Under the pieces are notes generated by a model. That model ran no database searches. It had not been told where the DNA came from and saw only the letters and a list, made by a program, of their open reading frames with translations. A stretch of DNA of 64,000 nt. Source: Rosa chinensis. Its lineage: Eukaryota > Streptophyta > Magnoliopsida > Rosales > Rosaceae. The stretch spans positions 68,529,510 to 68,593,509 of the forward strand of contig NC_037093.1 of NCBI RefSeq assembly GCF_002994745.2, written 5' to 3'. Made by a program: the position numbers and the translations under genes. Below are positions 34,946 through 47,308 of the stretch, piece after piece; position 1 is the first letter of the stretch; the number at the start of each line of letters is the position of its first letter.

Positions 34946-37242
34946 CTAGACTTTCAGAATGCGCTCGCGAACCCCGTACTTCAATGTAATGCCTGTAGCC
35001 AGTTGAGCGAGTTCATTGGCAGCGAAATTGCACTCGCGAGGGATGTACTCCAAGTCCGCGTCATCAAATTGATCCAGAAGCTCAATGGCGCGATTCCAAT
35101 ATGGTACGAGCAACCAACTTGCACACCTGTATTTCTCTTGAAGCTGATTTATCACGAGCAAAAAGTCGCCGCGCACCTGGACATCTCTTACTCCCAATTC
35201 CAGTAAGACTTCTAGGCTAATAATAAGGGCCTCATACTTTGCTTGGTTGTTCGTACACTCAAACTCCAATTGGAAAGAGTAAGAAAAGCGATCGTCCGCT
35301 GGGTTCTCCAGAACGATCCCTGCCCCTGCTAATGTTTCAGTTCTTGAGCCATCAAAAAATAATACCCAAGGTTGCAAGGAGACTATGGCTTGATACCATA
35401 TGGCGTACTCTGGAATGCGCGCCAAATCTGGTCGAGTTATAATTCCAGCTGCTATCTCTAACTCCTTCACTGTGGGGATATCCAACATAGGGTGATGTGC
35501 CAAAAAGTCTGTGATGGCCTGTCCCTTTACTGCTTTCTGGGGAACGTATTGTAGCGAGAATTCGGACAGGGCCAGTACCCACTTGCCAATGCGGCCTCTC
35601 AGAATAGGTCGCGACAGCATGTACTTGACCAGGTCGGTCTGAGCGATGATGCAAGTAGTAAAAGATAACATGTAGTGCCGCAACTTGCATGCTGAGAAGT
35701 ACAATGTAAGACATAGCTTTTCCATTGGAGTGTACCTAGTTTCGCAATATGTAAATGTCCTACTGAGGTAGAAAATGTCGTGCTCAACGCCTTCCTCATC
35801 ATCCTGGGCGAGTAGGCTGCCAATGGAAGCCTCAGCTGCTGAAATATATAACTTCAATGGAAATCCAGTTCTCGGGGGAACAAGCACTGGTAGGCTCGCA
35901 AGGTAGGCCTTAATTCTGCCGAAAGCCTCTTGATGTTTTGGCTCCCATACAAACTCATTTTGACCTTGCAGCTTCAGCAATGGAGAGAAGGGCTGGATTT
36001 TACCTGCAGAGTTAGAGATGAAACGTCTCAGAAAGTTGGTCTTATCCAACAAACGCTGCAATTCCTTTTTCGTTCGCGGAGCGGTTGCATTGATGACTGC
36101 GCTTGCCTTGTCTTCAGGGACCTCAATTCCTCGCTGATGGACAATGAATCCTAGAAAATCTCCTGCTTGAACTCCAAAAACGCATTTAGCGGGATTCATC
36201 TTGAGCTTGTGTTGTCGCATGCGCTCGAATACTTTTCTGAGATCTGTAATGTGGTCTCCTCTCTTTTGAGATTTCACAACTACGTCATCGATGTAGACCT
36301 CTAAAATCTTCCCTATGATGTCATGGAAGATCATGTTCATGGCTCTCTGGTACGTTGCTCGGCATTTTTCAGTCCAAAAGGCATAACTACATATTCAAAA
36401 ACTCCAGCGAACCCAGGACAACAGAACGCGGTTTTATGTCTATCTTCTTCTGCGACCGGAATCTAGTGATACCCTGTGGTGCCGTCCATGAAGGACAACA
36501 ATTCATGTCCTGCTACGGTGTCTACTAACATATCCACGATTGGTATGGGGTAGACATCTTTAGGTGTGGTGATATTAAGGTCTCTGTAGTCTACGCAGAC
36601 CCTCATCTTGCCATTCTTCTTGCGAACAGGCACTATATTAGATAGCCACTGATTGTATTTGGCTACCTTGATAATGCTTGATTTATGTATTTTTTCGACT
36701 TCCTCCTTGACGAGAACTTGGGTTTCTGAGTTCATTCTTCGTGGCTCTTATTTCACAGGCCTCTTGTCAGGGAGTGTTAGCAGTTAATGGCAAACCAAGT
36801 CCGGTGACAGGCTGAGCATGTCTTCATACTTCTCCACGAAGCAGTCTTTGAACTCTAGTAATAAGTCAATGAGCCTCTGCTTCTCACTAGGCTCTAAGTA
36901 AGCGCTGATAGCCATGTCCATAGGCTCATATGCTGTTTCGAGACTGACCTTCTCGGTAGGATCTCTGACCTTAGGAGGTGTATCGTCCAGCGCTGCTAGA
37001 GCGAGCTGAATATCGACCTCATCTTCTTGTTCCTGATCAGAGTGGTCTTCATTGACTGCCTCTAAGGTCGCTACTCGATCGTAGGCCTCTTTTTCCACTA
37101 AGTACGATGACAGTCTTTCGCACAGCGAGCGGAAGGCCTCTATCCCTTCCTCTGGAAGGTCGTAATCCATTAATTGTTTAAGGGTTTGGGCACAGCGTGG
37201 CCAGGCCTTTCCAAGCCTTCTTTCGCGAGCGTAAGCCCCCAC
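34946..37242 (-). pseudogene. Reverse transcriptase and dual RNase H of element A (broken)
   Basis: 37242-36784 is a linker; 36735-36463 begins the RT (KMRVCVDYRDLN, FMDGTTGYH). A frame change near 36360-36460 separates it from 36340-34946, which contains the catalytic YIDDVVVKS box and RT thumb. It then carries a degenerate first RNase H with RYTPMEKLCL and a second, archaeal-like RNase H (LFFDGSRT, NNQAKYEAL, VRGDFLLVINQ). The second domain ends ECNFAANELAQLA, where the expected final Asp is Asn. Two consecutive RNase H domains identify the Tat group. Not functional as it stands. Confidence 0.92.
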
Positions 37243-37261
37243 TGTGCCAATTCAGAGGCCG

Positions 37262-38788
37262 TCACCCCTGTGGGGCGGCCTTTGTCGTCGATGCCACTGA
37301 CCTGCAATGGAGTGATAGCTCCAAATAGTACCTAGCATCTACATAATTCGCGGAAATCGGGAATGGGCGAGGGTCTGCTTTGATCAACTCAGCTTTATAT
37401 GTCTCCCTATTCCACACAATTAGTTTCTGATGGAGAGTTGACGGAACACAGTAACTCCGATGGATCCAGTCTCTGCCCAGAATAGCACTGTAGGCCGCAT
37501 AACAATCTATCACAAAGAAAGCATAAACTCCCTCAGCAGGGCCAACCTTGATGCCCAAGAAAAGTAATCCCAGGGTTTTTGTTACAGTCCCCGCGAAGTT
37601 TTTTAGCGTGAGGGACGTAGACTGGATTTTCTCCTTCTTGATTCCAAGCAAGTGCATGGTCCTAGTAGTGATGACATTAACGGCAGCTCCGGTATCAACC
37701 ATGATCTTGCTAACTTTGGTGCCACCAACTTCTGCTGTGATATATAGAGGTCTCATGTGTTGGACCATAGCAGGTGTTGGCTTGGTGAAGCTCATGAAGA
37801 ATTCTTTGCTGTGAGCATCCTCCGTTTCAAGAAACACAACTTCTTCCACAGGTGTCGTGACTGCCGATGTGATCTGCAAAGGCTCCAAACTACTTTTCTC
37901 AGCTTCGACGCAGTCTTGAGCGGCGACCGGTAGCGCATACTGTGCGGGAAGTACGTAAACCATGTTGCAAGACATGTCAGTCATATATGTCTCCTCCATG
38001 TCATCTTCCAGATTAAGCTTGGGATCGTTGACAGGGGCGTCAGTGTTGAATTGCTTAGCCAACTGATCTACTAACGACTCCTCTGTAAGGCCTTTTACCT
38101 CACACTGCTTGTGTTCTTGTATCACAGGAGCTTACTTGGGTGAGTCTGACTTCGATTCCCTTGCTGTGCTTAGCTCTAGGGGAGCGACCACTACACTCTG
38201 GACTCTTTTTGGTCTCCACTGTAAAGTGTCGGTAGTCTTGTCCTTGCCCCCCAGTCTCTCAAAAACCGAAGATTTAGCTTCACGTTCTTCGCGAAACAAC
38301 CTGCGCCTGACATGTGGTCGCCGAGTCGGCGAACTCTCCTTTCGAGCTAGCGGAGGTGTTCTCTCTTCAGTGATCCTGCAAAAAACACTGGGCTTAGATG
38401 CCCCTGTTGCTTGTTTCTGAAGGCTGCGGGGAGCCATTAATGGCTTAGCAACTAGTGCCTCCATCTCCTTTTGATACTGCTCAGGTGATTTGACCAATTG
38501 CGAAGGCTTGATCAGGCCCTGGTCAAGAGCCTCTAGAGCGCGCTTGGCTTCCCCAAACCTGCGCTGCAGTTTCCTATTCCTGGAAGGGCTTATTTCCACT
38601 GCCTTCCCCTTTTCCCTGGTGTACCATTTTCCTTCCTTGATGGTGGCTGCTGGAGCAGGCGGGATATAGGGCTTGGTCAGAATGTCCTTGCGCTCGTTCG
38701 TGGCCTTCTCCTCTTGTTTCTGATCAACCGCGGCCGCTCTCAATTTCTTGAATAAATTGGAGTCCTTTGGGGATAGTGGTGACTCCAT
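37262..38788 (-). pseudogene. Pol N-terminal region with aspartic protease of element A
   Basis: The frame opens at ATG 38788 (MESPLSPKDS), runs through a Lys/Arg-rich spacer, and is interrupted by one TAA at 38132. The same frame then gives the protease: active-site MVDTGAAVNVI and the C-terminal ILGRDWIH. It is in a different frame from gag, whose natural stop is at 38844. The protease would process the polyprotein in the virus-like particle. Confidence 0.88.
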
Positions 38789-38843
38789 TTTCTCTTTTTC
38801 TCTTAGGCTAGAAGGCTAATAGTTCCGTGATGGCGAGGCCCAC

Positions 38844-41456
38844 TTAATGGGCGGGAGAGAGCCCAAAACGAAATGTCTGTTCGACCTCTTCATGTGACAC
38901 TTGGATACCACACTCTTCTTTGCATCGCGAGCATAGGACCACGGGTGAGGCTTTTCCGATTGGTCTAGCTTTCTTCTTTGCAGGGGTTTCATCCTCGGCA
39001 GACTTTCCTTCTTGTTCCCTTGTACTCGAATCCAAGGTTGGTTTCCTCTGGTTCTGCTTGGCCCAATTCACATCGACCATATTGATCCTAGTATCAGGAA
39101 AAGGGTTCAGGTCTACGAGCTCTGCCGCCGTTACTGGGGCTTCCACCTGCAAACTGCCATTATTAAGCCATACCTGAATCTGGTCTTTGAGCTTCGCACA
39201 GTCCGTGGTATTGTGATTCCACAAGTTGTGGAATTTGCAGTACTTCTTCCCTTTCAGCTGGTCTGGTCGAGGAAAAGGTCCGAAGTCGGTCTTCACCATC
39301 TTCGCGGCGATCATCTCATCTAGAATCTCATGTGCCTTATTGGCATCATATGTATATGTCGCAAATTCAGGTTTGGTGAAGGCCATCAATTTGAGCTTGA
39401 CAGGTTCCTTGGAAATTTTCAGTTGCTTCAGGACTGGATTCTTCCTCCCGGTTAGTTCATAAGCAGCGATATCATTCTCCTCTTCCTCATCGTCATCATG
39501 AACCACTTCTTCACTATGATGACGGTAGTAAGAGTCATAAGTAGCCGGCTGGTAGCTTAGGACCGCCACGGTGCGATGTTTTCCTGGCACATATGTCCCT
39601 TTGGAGGCATTCTTCCTTGCGTCAGTTTCTCTGAGGAGATGTTCAAAGCTGCCTACCTCTGTGATGAGCTCTCCCATTGACTGGATCATGCTGCCATGTT
39701 GCTTCTTTCACTGACGAGGTTCCAAACCCTTGACCGCTAGCTTGACTAACTCTTTCTCAGGCAGGATGACATTCAGCTTGGTTTTCTGAATTTGGAAGCG
39801 CTGAAGATAGGCCACAGCGGACTCTGTAGGCTGTTGGGCAATCTGAGTGAGAGAAGCCAAGTCAACCTCAGGCTCAATGGCTCCAAAGGTTTCTCAGAAA
39901 AGCTTTTCCATTGCGGGCCAATCTGCCACGGTCCCTGGCTGAAGTTTGGAAAACCACCTAAAGGCAGCTCCCGAGAGAGAAGTGCCAAAGATCCTGCATT
40001 TGAGGATATCATCATTCTGGTACTAGCCGCATTGTACCCTAAACCTAGCGAGATGGGTAGTCGCATTCTCGGTGTCTTCTCCTGAAAAAGTAGAAAATAT
40101 GATATTTTTATAACCCCTGGGAAAGGGCGCGAGCATTACATGCGGCGGGAAAGGTCCCTCATAGACTCCATCCACTTGGGTCCTAGGATTAGCAAACCTG
40201 ATCATCTCCTCTACCTCTTCACGTCTTACATACTCTGGACCCGGAGGTGGAGCAGGGGGTGCTGCCACAGTATGGCGAGCAGCCTGCAAGGGTATTGCTT
40301 GGTTTAAAGTCACTGTCCCTTCTCCTACATGTACAACGCGGGTTGTAGCTGGTTGCTGAAGAGTCACTGCTGGTATGGGCATCTCCTTTATTAAGGTTGT
40401 TATCTTAATCGGGTTACTAGCCTGGTCAATACCATAATAGCTTCCTGGCAGTTCTTGGTATACGTTTTCCGCCCCGTCGCTGTCGTATTGAACTAATGTG
40501 GTAGAGCCGGACAAGGTTCCACCAACTTTTGATGCCTGATGCTTCTGCCTGGCGGTCTGTTCGCCTGACGGGGTGGCATTTTATTTGCTGCCGCTGATAA
40601 CCAAAGCTTGCTCCTTACTTTTCAGTTGCGTAGCAGTGACGATTATGGAAGGTGTAGCGGTATTGCTGCTAACTTTCTCTCGCTGGTTCGGCGGCACGTA
40701 CTTGCCCGAACCAGAGGGCTGGCCAAGGGAGCCGAGGATAGCATTGGGATCCCCTAAAGCTTTGTTCAATACTTCTCTTGCCTGGTTCAATTCGGCTCTT
40801 TGCATGGCCACCTCGGTTGCGAGGTTAGCGCCATCCTTGCGAAGACCTGCCATATCTGACGTAGTTTGCTTGGTTTGGTTCGTGATAGCCTCCATGATCT
40901 CTTTTTGGCAATGATTCTGCTCACTAGCGATACCTGTGGCATGAGCCTTTACTGCACTCTCTGATTGTGCGATTTGTTGCTTAGTATCTTCTGCATGTCG
41001 GGTAATGCGCTGGTCTAGTTTGCGTATGAGCCTGTCTGTTTTCGCGGTTTCCCTTTCAAAATCAACGGCTATCTTCTTGCGACGATTTTCAATATTCTCC
41101 ATGATGATCGCGAACCTCACCTCAAAGGTCGCTCTCTCTGGAATAGGCTTCGCGACGAAAGCCTCTCTTTCTCCACTTTCCACGGTATTGGAGACAGCGG
41201 TAGTGATAACAGGCTCACTGGCCTGATTGGTAGTGACATTCTGACCCTCAATAGCGGTCAGGTGATTCTCTCCCCGTTCAGTTGACATATCGGATGATTG
41301 GGAATGACGAGAAAATCTTTGAGTCACTTGTTCTTCAGAAAGACCACGACAGTTCGCGCGAGGATGCGGTCTGTAACTGGAAGTCTTATGCTTTGAGCAG
41401 TTAGCGTAAACCTTTTGGTAAGGGTTTTCGCTCGACTTCCCAATGACTACGTTCAC
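38844..41456 (-). pseudogene. Gag of element A (stop-riddled)
   Basis: One continuous frame from about 41456 down to TAA at 38844, interrupted by stops at 40581, 40023, 39894 and 39708. The N-terminal third has a charged, coiled-coil-like stretch (RKKIAVDFERETAKTDR). The capsid core follows with FRWFSKLQPGTVADWPAMEK, typical of the retrotransposon gag domain. The zinc-knuckle-like motif KYCKFHNLWNHNTTDC is typical of Tat gag proteins. All breaks are nonsense changes without frame loss, suggesting decay by point mutation, for example C-to-T at CAG/CGA codons. Confidence 0.88.
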
Positions 41457-41474
41457 GAAGACACACTATTGTTT

Positions 41475-41492
41475 GTCCCACCGGGTGTGCCA
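41475..41492 (-). promoter_or_regulatory. Primer-binding site of element A
   Basis: On the minus strand, 3 nt after the 5' LTR, the sequence reads TGGCACACCCGGTGGGAC. It opens with the TGG that pairs with tRNA CCA ends. I could not assign the tRNA. Confidence 0.65.
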
Positions 41493-41495
41493 AAA

Positions 41496-42311
41496 TGTTT
41501 GGCTCCAAAACCAGTTGGCGTGCAAACTGTCTCTTTTGAGCTTGTGTGTGGGCGTGCCAGCATCGTTGGGTGCAGTAGTCGGGGGAGTCCCTTGACCTGA
41601 CTTCTTCTTCAAGCGCTGTGGACGAGGAGAGCACCAACCCTGCCACAAGGTTCTTCTCTAGCCTTCCGAGAAAGGACTTCTTGCCCTACGGATAAGGACT
41701 TTGGATGTGATCTCTTCGCGTCACCGAATCGATACTCAACGTTGTAGGCTAAGCAGAGCAATCACTGGGAAGTTTGGAGAAAGCACGAGTTTTACTAAAG
41801 CGTGACTTTAGCTTCGCTGGATCACGAGGGCGGTACCCTTGCTTCGTTGGTTGAGAGAGTCTCGGTGGCAGTGGTACTGGCAGTCAACTCACGGAGACTC
41901 TAGGACTGGAAGTACGGTCGCCGGGTTAATCTGGTGATGCTGACAGTCGGCTCTTGGAGAGACTAGGACTGGCGCGCGGTCGCCGGGTTTCAACGAGGTT
42001 GAAGGTTTGCTCCGGGGAGGCTTTGTAATCGCTGGGATTGATTGATTTGAGAGAGGTCATTTCTTTGTCCTTGAAACTAGGTATTTATAATTAGGGTTTC
42101 GACTGTTCCTTGCTATAGAAGGATTATTGATTGAAGTTTCCTATTCAATCTCTGCTACTTGACTTCAATAAGGTTTCGTTTCCCTTATGGACCACGGAAT
42201 GGGCGAAACTGTAACCTAATCCCAAGCAGACTTATTTTTGGGCCGCAGGTATCGGCCCGCTGTGCTAAATCCACTAAACGATCTTGCCAAAATTACTTTT
42301 GGGCTCAAACA
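41496..42311 (-). repeat. 5' LTR of element A
   Basis: Matches the LTR at 27891-28699, with a few indels such as a 4-bp repeat (TGAT) near 42040. On the minus strand it carries a TATAAATA box. Confidence 0.95.
42082..42089 (-). promoter_or_regulatory. TATA box in 5' LTR of element A
   Basis: TATAAATA on the minus strand within the LTR, about 230 bp from its outer edge; the same word is conserved in the other LTR. Confidence 0.6.
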
Positions 42312-42316
42312 ATAGT

Positions 42317-43691
42317 CACATGCGTGTCACGTGCTCATACTATCTCTTCTTTTTCAACCTAATAGTACACAATCCACCAAAAGCAACCACAATATTACTT
42401 AGAAAATATGGCGAAAACCTAAACCACGCGCATACATACTTTTTCCATACTTTGCCAATAAATATCCGGCCACCACATATGAACCAAGTCGTGCGGCCTG
42501 GAAATAATGTTGCAGTAGTAAATGTATAGATATGGGACTACACATATTAAACATGTGTATGTGCCAATAATTACCTTACTATATAGGAATATAGGATTTA
42601 GCTACTAGATTTTCTGTGAACCCCAAACCGTTAATTGTGCCAATAATTACCTTACTTGTCCTCTAACGTGCCAGTCATAAATCTATGACTCTTTGCCCTA
42701 ATCATTCAGGCAATGCTTTCTTTCACCAAAAAAAAAAAAAAATTCAGGTAATGGAATTGCGTGTATATATTAGCCGGTAATCTCCCATTTTCTTGGGTCT
42801 TTAATTTTTGTATATATGAGCTTATAATCTCCAATATTAGTAGTGGATTGCTCAATTTATATATGAGCTAGCCAAATGGATTTTTTTAGGTCGGTTTCAT
42901 TCCATTGCTGATTGATCTTCAATTTTTGAAAAAAATATTACATTTTTTTTTTGAAAAGGGGCTGGTGCGGCTGCCCTCAAGTCTTGATTAATGAAACTGC
43001 AGAATACAAGAGGGGGACATAAAGCCTGAACCTCAAATTACAATAAGCATAAAGACAACATTCCAGAATAATACCCGGATTCTCCACTAAAACTATGTAT
43101 TTTAACAAGCATCAACTAGCAAAGAGTGCACATATAGCTACTCTATTTGCTTTAACAAAGCGGTGACATACTAAAAAGATAACACTATTCTGAATAAGCA
43201 TAATTACAAATAGCTCAGCTTTTTCACTATGTTACCGCACGGTAACAAATCCGGCGACACTATGTTTCATCCTGCAACTAAGAGGTTGCATCCATTTGAT
43301 CCTGCAAACAGCTCACCGCCTCGCTAGGCCAGATAAGCCACACTGTGTGTATTCCAAGACAAAACCCATGTCGCCTTACCACAAGAGGGTAGAGACTTAT
43401 TGCCGGCATAAAGCCACTTCCTACAAATAGATAACAATAACTAAAACATGAAAATTAAAACCAGATCCAACAAATATTACAATTTATTTTTTCAAAATTG
43501 TAACAACTTGTTACTTGTTGACATACGAATAAAAGCTATTATTTGGAAGCGGTAAATATTTGATCAAAACTAAGTGTGAGGAGCGCACATTCCCGTCATT
43601 ACGAGCTCGATAAAAGATATTTAATCATGTTAGACTACATAAGGTAAATTAAGATCGATTGAGGAGTAGAAGAAAAATGATATCAAAACAC
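42317..43691. other. Intergenic spacer between elements A and the CACTA transposon
   Basis: AT-rich with no gene. It contains a short duplicated phrase, GTGCCAATAATTACCTTACT, near 42560 and 42637, and a retroposon 3' end near 42946. Confidence 0.5.
42946..43090 (-). mobile_element. Truncated retroposon 3' end
   Basis: Read on the minus strand, it ends in a poly(A) (T run at 42942) preceded by GGGCAGCCGCACCAGCCCC and TTTCATTAATCAAGAC. It resembles the 3' tails of plant L1-like LINEs (…TTAATGAAA… then A tract). The 5' limit is uncertain. Confidence 0.4.
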
Positions 43692-44345
43692 AATCACTAC
43701 TACAAAAATCGAAACACACAACACTCATCACACAACAGAACTAAAATCTGCTGTTGTGTGTTAACACAAACTCTATCATACAACAGTACAAATATGTTTC
43801 TGTTGTGTGAATGTAAGCAAATTGAAAACTTTTTTTTAGGAAGATATTGCACAACTGAATTAAGAAGTTTCCGTTGTGTGAATATGAGGCCTAGATGGAG
43901 GGAAATGAACACATAATTCCCCCCCAGAAGGAGCTCAATTTGAATTATTCACACAACAGTTTTTTTTATGTCTGTTGTGTAATGGAATGTTGCATGAACT
44001 TTGAGAAATTCTCTAGGTACACCCAGTGGAAGTTGCACAAATTTGTACAACAGATTGTCATAGTTCTGTTGTCTAAGCATGGAAACAAATTGCACAGCGC
44101 GGTAAAGTTTCACTCAAATGAAACCTGTAGTCACAGGCGGCAAATTTTCCCTCTCAACTTGCTTTGTAATCACATACTCATACAACGGTCCATTAATGTT
44201 CTGTTGTCGGAGAAACTTGAAGTCTCCCACTAAACAACTTAAGTAGTCTTCATTGAAATCAACAGTCTCGATCAGTTTACTCCACATTTCTTCTGCCACC
44301 TCCCGTTCTTCTTTTTCTTCTACTACCGTTCTTCTGTTCCCAATA

Positions 44346-44390
<45 letters not shown>

Positions 44391-44454
44391 TCCCAAATCT
44401 CCCCCAAAATTTTTGATCTTTGGCTCTAAAGCTTCGACCTGTCTTGAATCAACC

Positions 44455-44584
44455 ATGGATCTGGCCCCGGAAGAACTTCAATTTCTCTAAATCCTAGACA
44501 TTCTTCGAGAATCGATCTCTCCCCTCAAATAGTCCCCCAAGACCTTCTACCTCACAACCCTAACCCTAACGCCGGAGACCTCTC
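44455..44584 (+). pseudogene. Captured gene fragment, start of a plant membrane protein (unnamed family)
   Basis: The ATG opens MDLAPEELQFL, then a stop, then ILDILRESISPLK, a stop, and SPKTFYLTTLTLTPET. This looks like the N-terminus of a widespread plant protein of unknown function with transmembrane segments; the identification is from memory and tentative. It is preceded by a CT-rich leader (44350-44386) typical of a 5' UTR, as if promoter-proximal DNA was captured. Confidence 0.4.
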
Positions 44585-45466
44585 TGTGGACCCACAACTA
44601 GTATCTCTGTCTCTGTCTCTCTCTCTCTCTCTCTCTCGTGAAACCTTTCTCTCAGTCTTCCATCTGGTTCACTCCACTTTCTTCTCCGATATACCGACCC
44701 AAATCCCCACATCTCCTCCACCTGGGTTCGCTCATGTTTTACTTTACCGATGGATTCTGATTCTCCGACCACCACATTGCTCTAGCCAATAGGGAATCCC
44801 TATTCCCCCCCCCCCCTTTTCTATTGAAGCTGTTTGGATTCCAGTATCGATTGGCAATGACGGTGAAGCGCAGGCTCTACCGGAACCAAGCCATTGGATC
44901 TCATTCCTTACTGTGGTATTTATATTCGTCTTGTTGTTTGGTTGATTTTCTTCATCGACCGTGGCCTCTACAGCTCTGGTTGGTCTGATTTTCTTATTAT
45001 GTTCTTGATTATGCATACCGTGAAACTTTTGCTTGATAGCTTTCACTTTCACTAGAAGTAAGTGTAACCAAAGAGTCACTTTCACCATCATCTATAGTTT
45101 TTCAGCTTCCTCATTACATCTTTGTACGGTAAGGCTCTATCTTCCTCTCTTTTGCTTCGTGATTCGATGTTTTCCACCAAATGGTAGATATAGGGTTTCT
45201 GGAATCGTAAAATGGCTGCTGCATTGGCTTTGAATTGTTATATGTTTTGGTTTTGTTTTGTTTGCAGTTGAGCTGGTGCATTGCGTACAAATTACTCATA
45301 TTTTTGAGACATTGATGACAATGAGGTGTGAATTCAATGCTTAATTTGGCGCATTGCTCCGGAAGTTTCGACATAATTTAAATGTTATTGTGGTTTGTCG
45401 AAACGCTAGATAGATATAAAGGTTCCTGGAGGGGGAATAGATCAGCTAGAGGAAGAGTTTGAGAAA

Positions 45467-45590
45467 ATGGGAGAGAGCCAGAAGAAGTTCTAGATGGGAA
45501 CCATTGAGGCTTTGAGTTTGTCGGTGGTGTCGTCTGTGTCAATTGTCATTTGCAACAAGGCGCTTATTAGCACACTTGGTTTTACTTTTG
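45467..45590 (+). pseudogene. Captured exon 1 of a UDP-xylose/nucleotide-sugar transporter-like gene
   Basis: The ATG at 45467 reads MGESQKKF, then an in-frame TAG, then MGTIEALSLSVVSSVS and IVICNKALISTLGFTF, ending exactly at a consensus donor (G|GTGAGT at 45591). It strongly resembles the first exon of plant UXT-type transporters of the triose-phosphate/nucleotide-sugar transporter family: first transmembrane helix with ICNKAL. The retained splice donor shows capture from genomic DNA rather than mRNA. No following transporter exon is visible, so it cannot make a transporter. Confidence 0.7.
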
Positions 45591-45807
45591 GTGAGTGTAG
45601 GGGATATAATTATCAATATGAACTGTGTTAGTTTTGTAGTCTTTTGCTTGTTGTAGTACAAAGTTGGAACTCTTCCCCTGCATATTTGCTTGCTCTTAGT
45701 AACAAATGTAGGTGGCACTGTGAGGTTGGTCTACCAAATAGAATTATCAAGTCTCATTCTTGTTGTTAAGATTGTTGGGGCCTCATGATTATGATTTAAT
45801 TTTGCAG

Positions 45808-45880
45808 ATGCTTCAAGGCTTTCCAAAGAGCAAAATATGAGCATGAGGCATTAAAGAGGCAGCTTGAAACTTATTTCCAA
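45808..45880 (+). pseudogene. Exon-like fragment inside the CACTA element
   Basis: 73 nt bounded by TTTGCAG and GTACCT. It reads CFKAFQRAKYEHEALKRQLE in an open frame that does not join in phase with the transporter exon. Origin unknown; probably a separate capture. Confidence 0.4.
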
Positions 45881-46601
45881 GTACCTCTAGACTCTTCCTT
45901 TCTTTCTGGGCAACTGTACGTACGCTGTTTGATTAATTAAATAACTCTTGGAGCTATTTTTCTTTCATATATTTGTAGTTGAGAAGACAAGCTGGAATGG
46001 CACAAAGGTCTTGAATGCCACATAGATTGGTGATTGCATGAGGTGCCCATATAATAGGGAGAAACTAGTTGAGAACTATGTATTTTGTCAATCTCGTGAA
46101 CTCTTAGCTACGTAATATTTGTTTTACTATAGAAGGCACCCTATTCAAGTTTAGCTGCTGCAATATGCAGATACTGAGTTTTGGTTAGCCATATATATAG
46201 AAGTAATATTGTTCGAAAAATCTACTTCCTAGATTTACCAATAATGCAATTTTTACTTCTCTGTGAGATATACTGCAATATGCATGTATTATGATATAAA
46301 GGTCTTTCTTCTTGGAATAAATAAACTTGCAGTTGTGTTGTTGTCATTTAATTGCCCTTGGGTGTAGCATGTAATTCTTAACTTCCTGATCTAATGATAA
46401 CAAGGGAGGTCATGAGAGGTTGGATGTGATAGAACTTTATACATGATAAACTTTCTAGTAGCGTACCGATCGACTTGAAGGGTAGAGGAATCAGCCTATT
46501 TAGAATCTGTTAAAGCTTTTGAATTATTAGCTAATTGGTTAAGTTTGGTGTTTGATGACTTGGCTTTGGGAGTTATTTGACATTGCCACAAAGAAATTCT
46601 C

Positions 46602-46668
46602 TTCCTAATGTGCGCTGTGACATTGCCAAGCTTCTTGAGATGGCTAGGAAGCTAAAGCTCAGATTCAG
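46602..46668 (+). pseudogene. Second exon-like fragment inside the CACTA element
   Basis: An open stretch reading LPNVRCDIAKLLEMARKLK and ending at a GTAATT donor (46669). Source gene unknown. Confidence 0.35.
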
Positions 46669-47308
46669 GTAATTTATCTCTTTTCATTGGGGTTAATTTA
46701 CTTGTACAATATCTAGAACAAGTTCTAAGTTTTTGGTTAGTAATTATTTGGTATATATATTATTAGAGAAGAGAATATGATGGCAGATCAGGAGATAAAA
46801 GTAATGATTGATTTTTCAGTATATGAGCTTTGTCTGAGATACAAGCACTGTTTGCTTAGGCTCCAACATTTCAATTAAGTAGAAAATTGGAACTAAACTT
46901 TTCAATACAGTTTTCAATTAATTTTGATAAATATTGTCTACAAATATTTTCACTTAATTAGAAAGTTGACCAGTAGAGCTATCAATGCTTTGATTATTCT
47001 GGGATTTGGGACCTTTACGGTGTCTAAGTTGCTATCTCTCTGGCTTAAAAATATCCATGCAGAGTGCAAGTGCTTATGATTCTTTAGTTGGCGTGTTCTA
47101 TTCCAAGCCTTTTGACACCAAGGTGGATTGGAGCTTTGTTGCTAAGGCTTCTCCCTGTTATGTGACTATATGTTCCTATTATTCTCGTAAATTTTACTTT
47201 TCTTTTTAGTTTCTAGTTTTAAAAAGATGATTACATCTCTCTCTCTGTTAGTCTGATACAGATTACATCTGTATGGCAGTGTCTAAAGGATGCAATTGAT
47301 CAAATCAT

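Larger units (their letters stand above)
27886..42316 (-). mobile_element. Complete Tat-type Ty3/gypsy LTR retrotransposon (element A, 14.4 kb)
   Basis: The element is 27891-42311, with target duplications ATAGT at 27886-27890 and 42312-42316. The LTRs are 27891-28699 (809 bp) and 41496-42311 (816 bp), both beginning TGTTTGGCTCC and ending GGGCTCAAACA. Order on the minus strand: 5' LTR, primer-binding site, gag, protease, RT, two RNase H domains, integrase, then an about 4.8-kb 3' insert carrying an antisense gene, polypurine tract and 3' LTR. Dual RNase H plus a long 3' insert with an antisense frame marks the Tat lineage. By eye the LTRs differ at roughly 35-40 sites, so the insertion is not very recent. 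Several stops and frame changes make it non-autonomous now. Confidence 0.95.
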
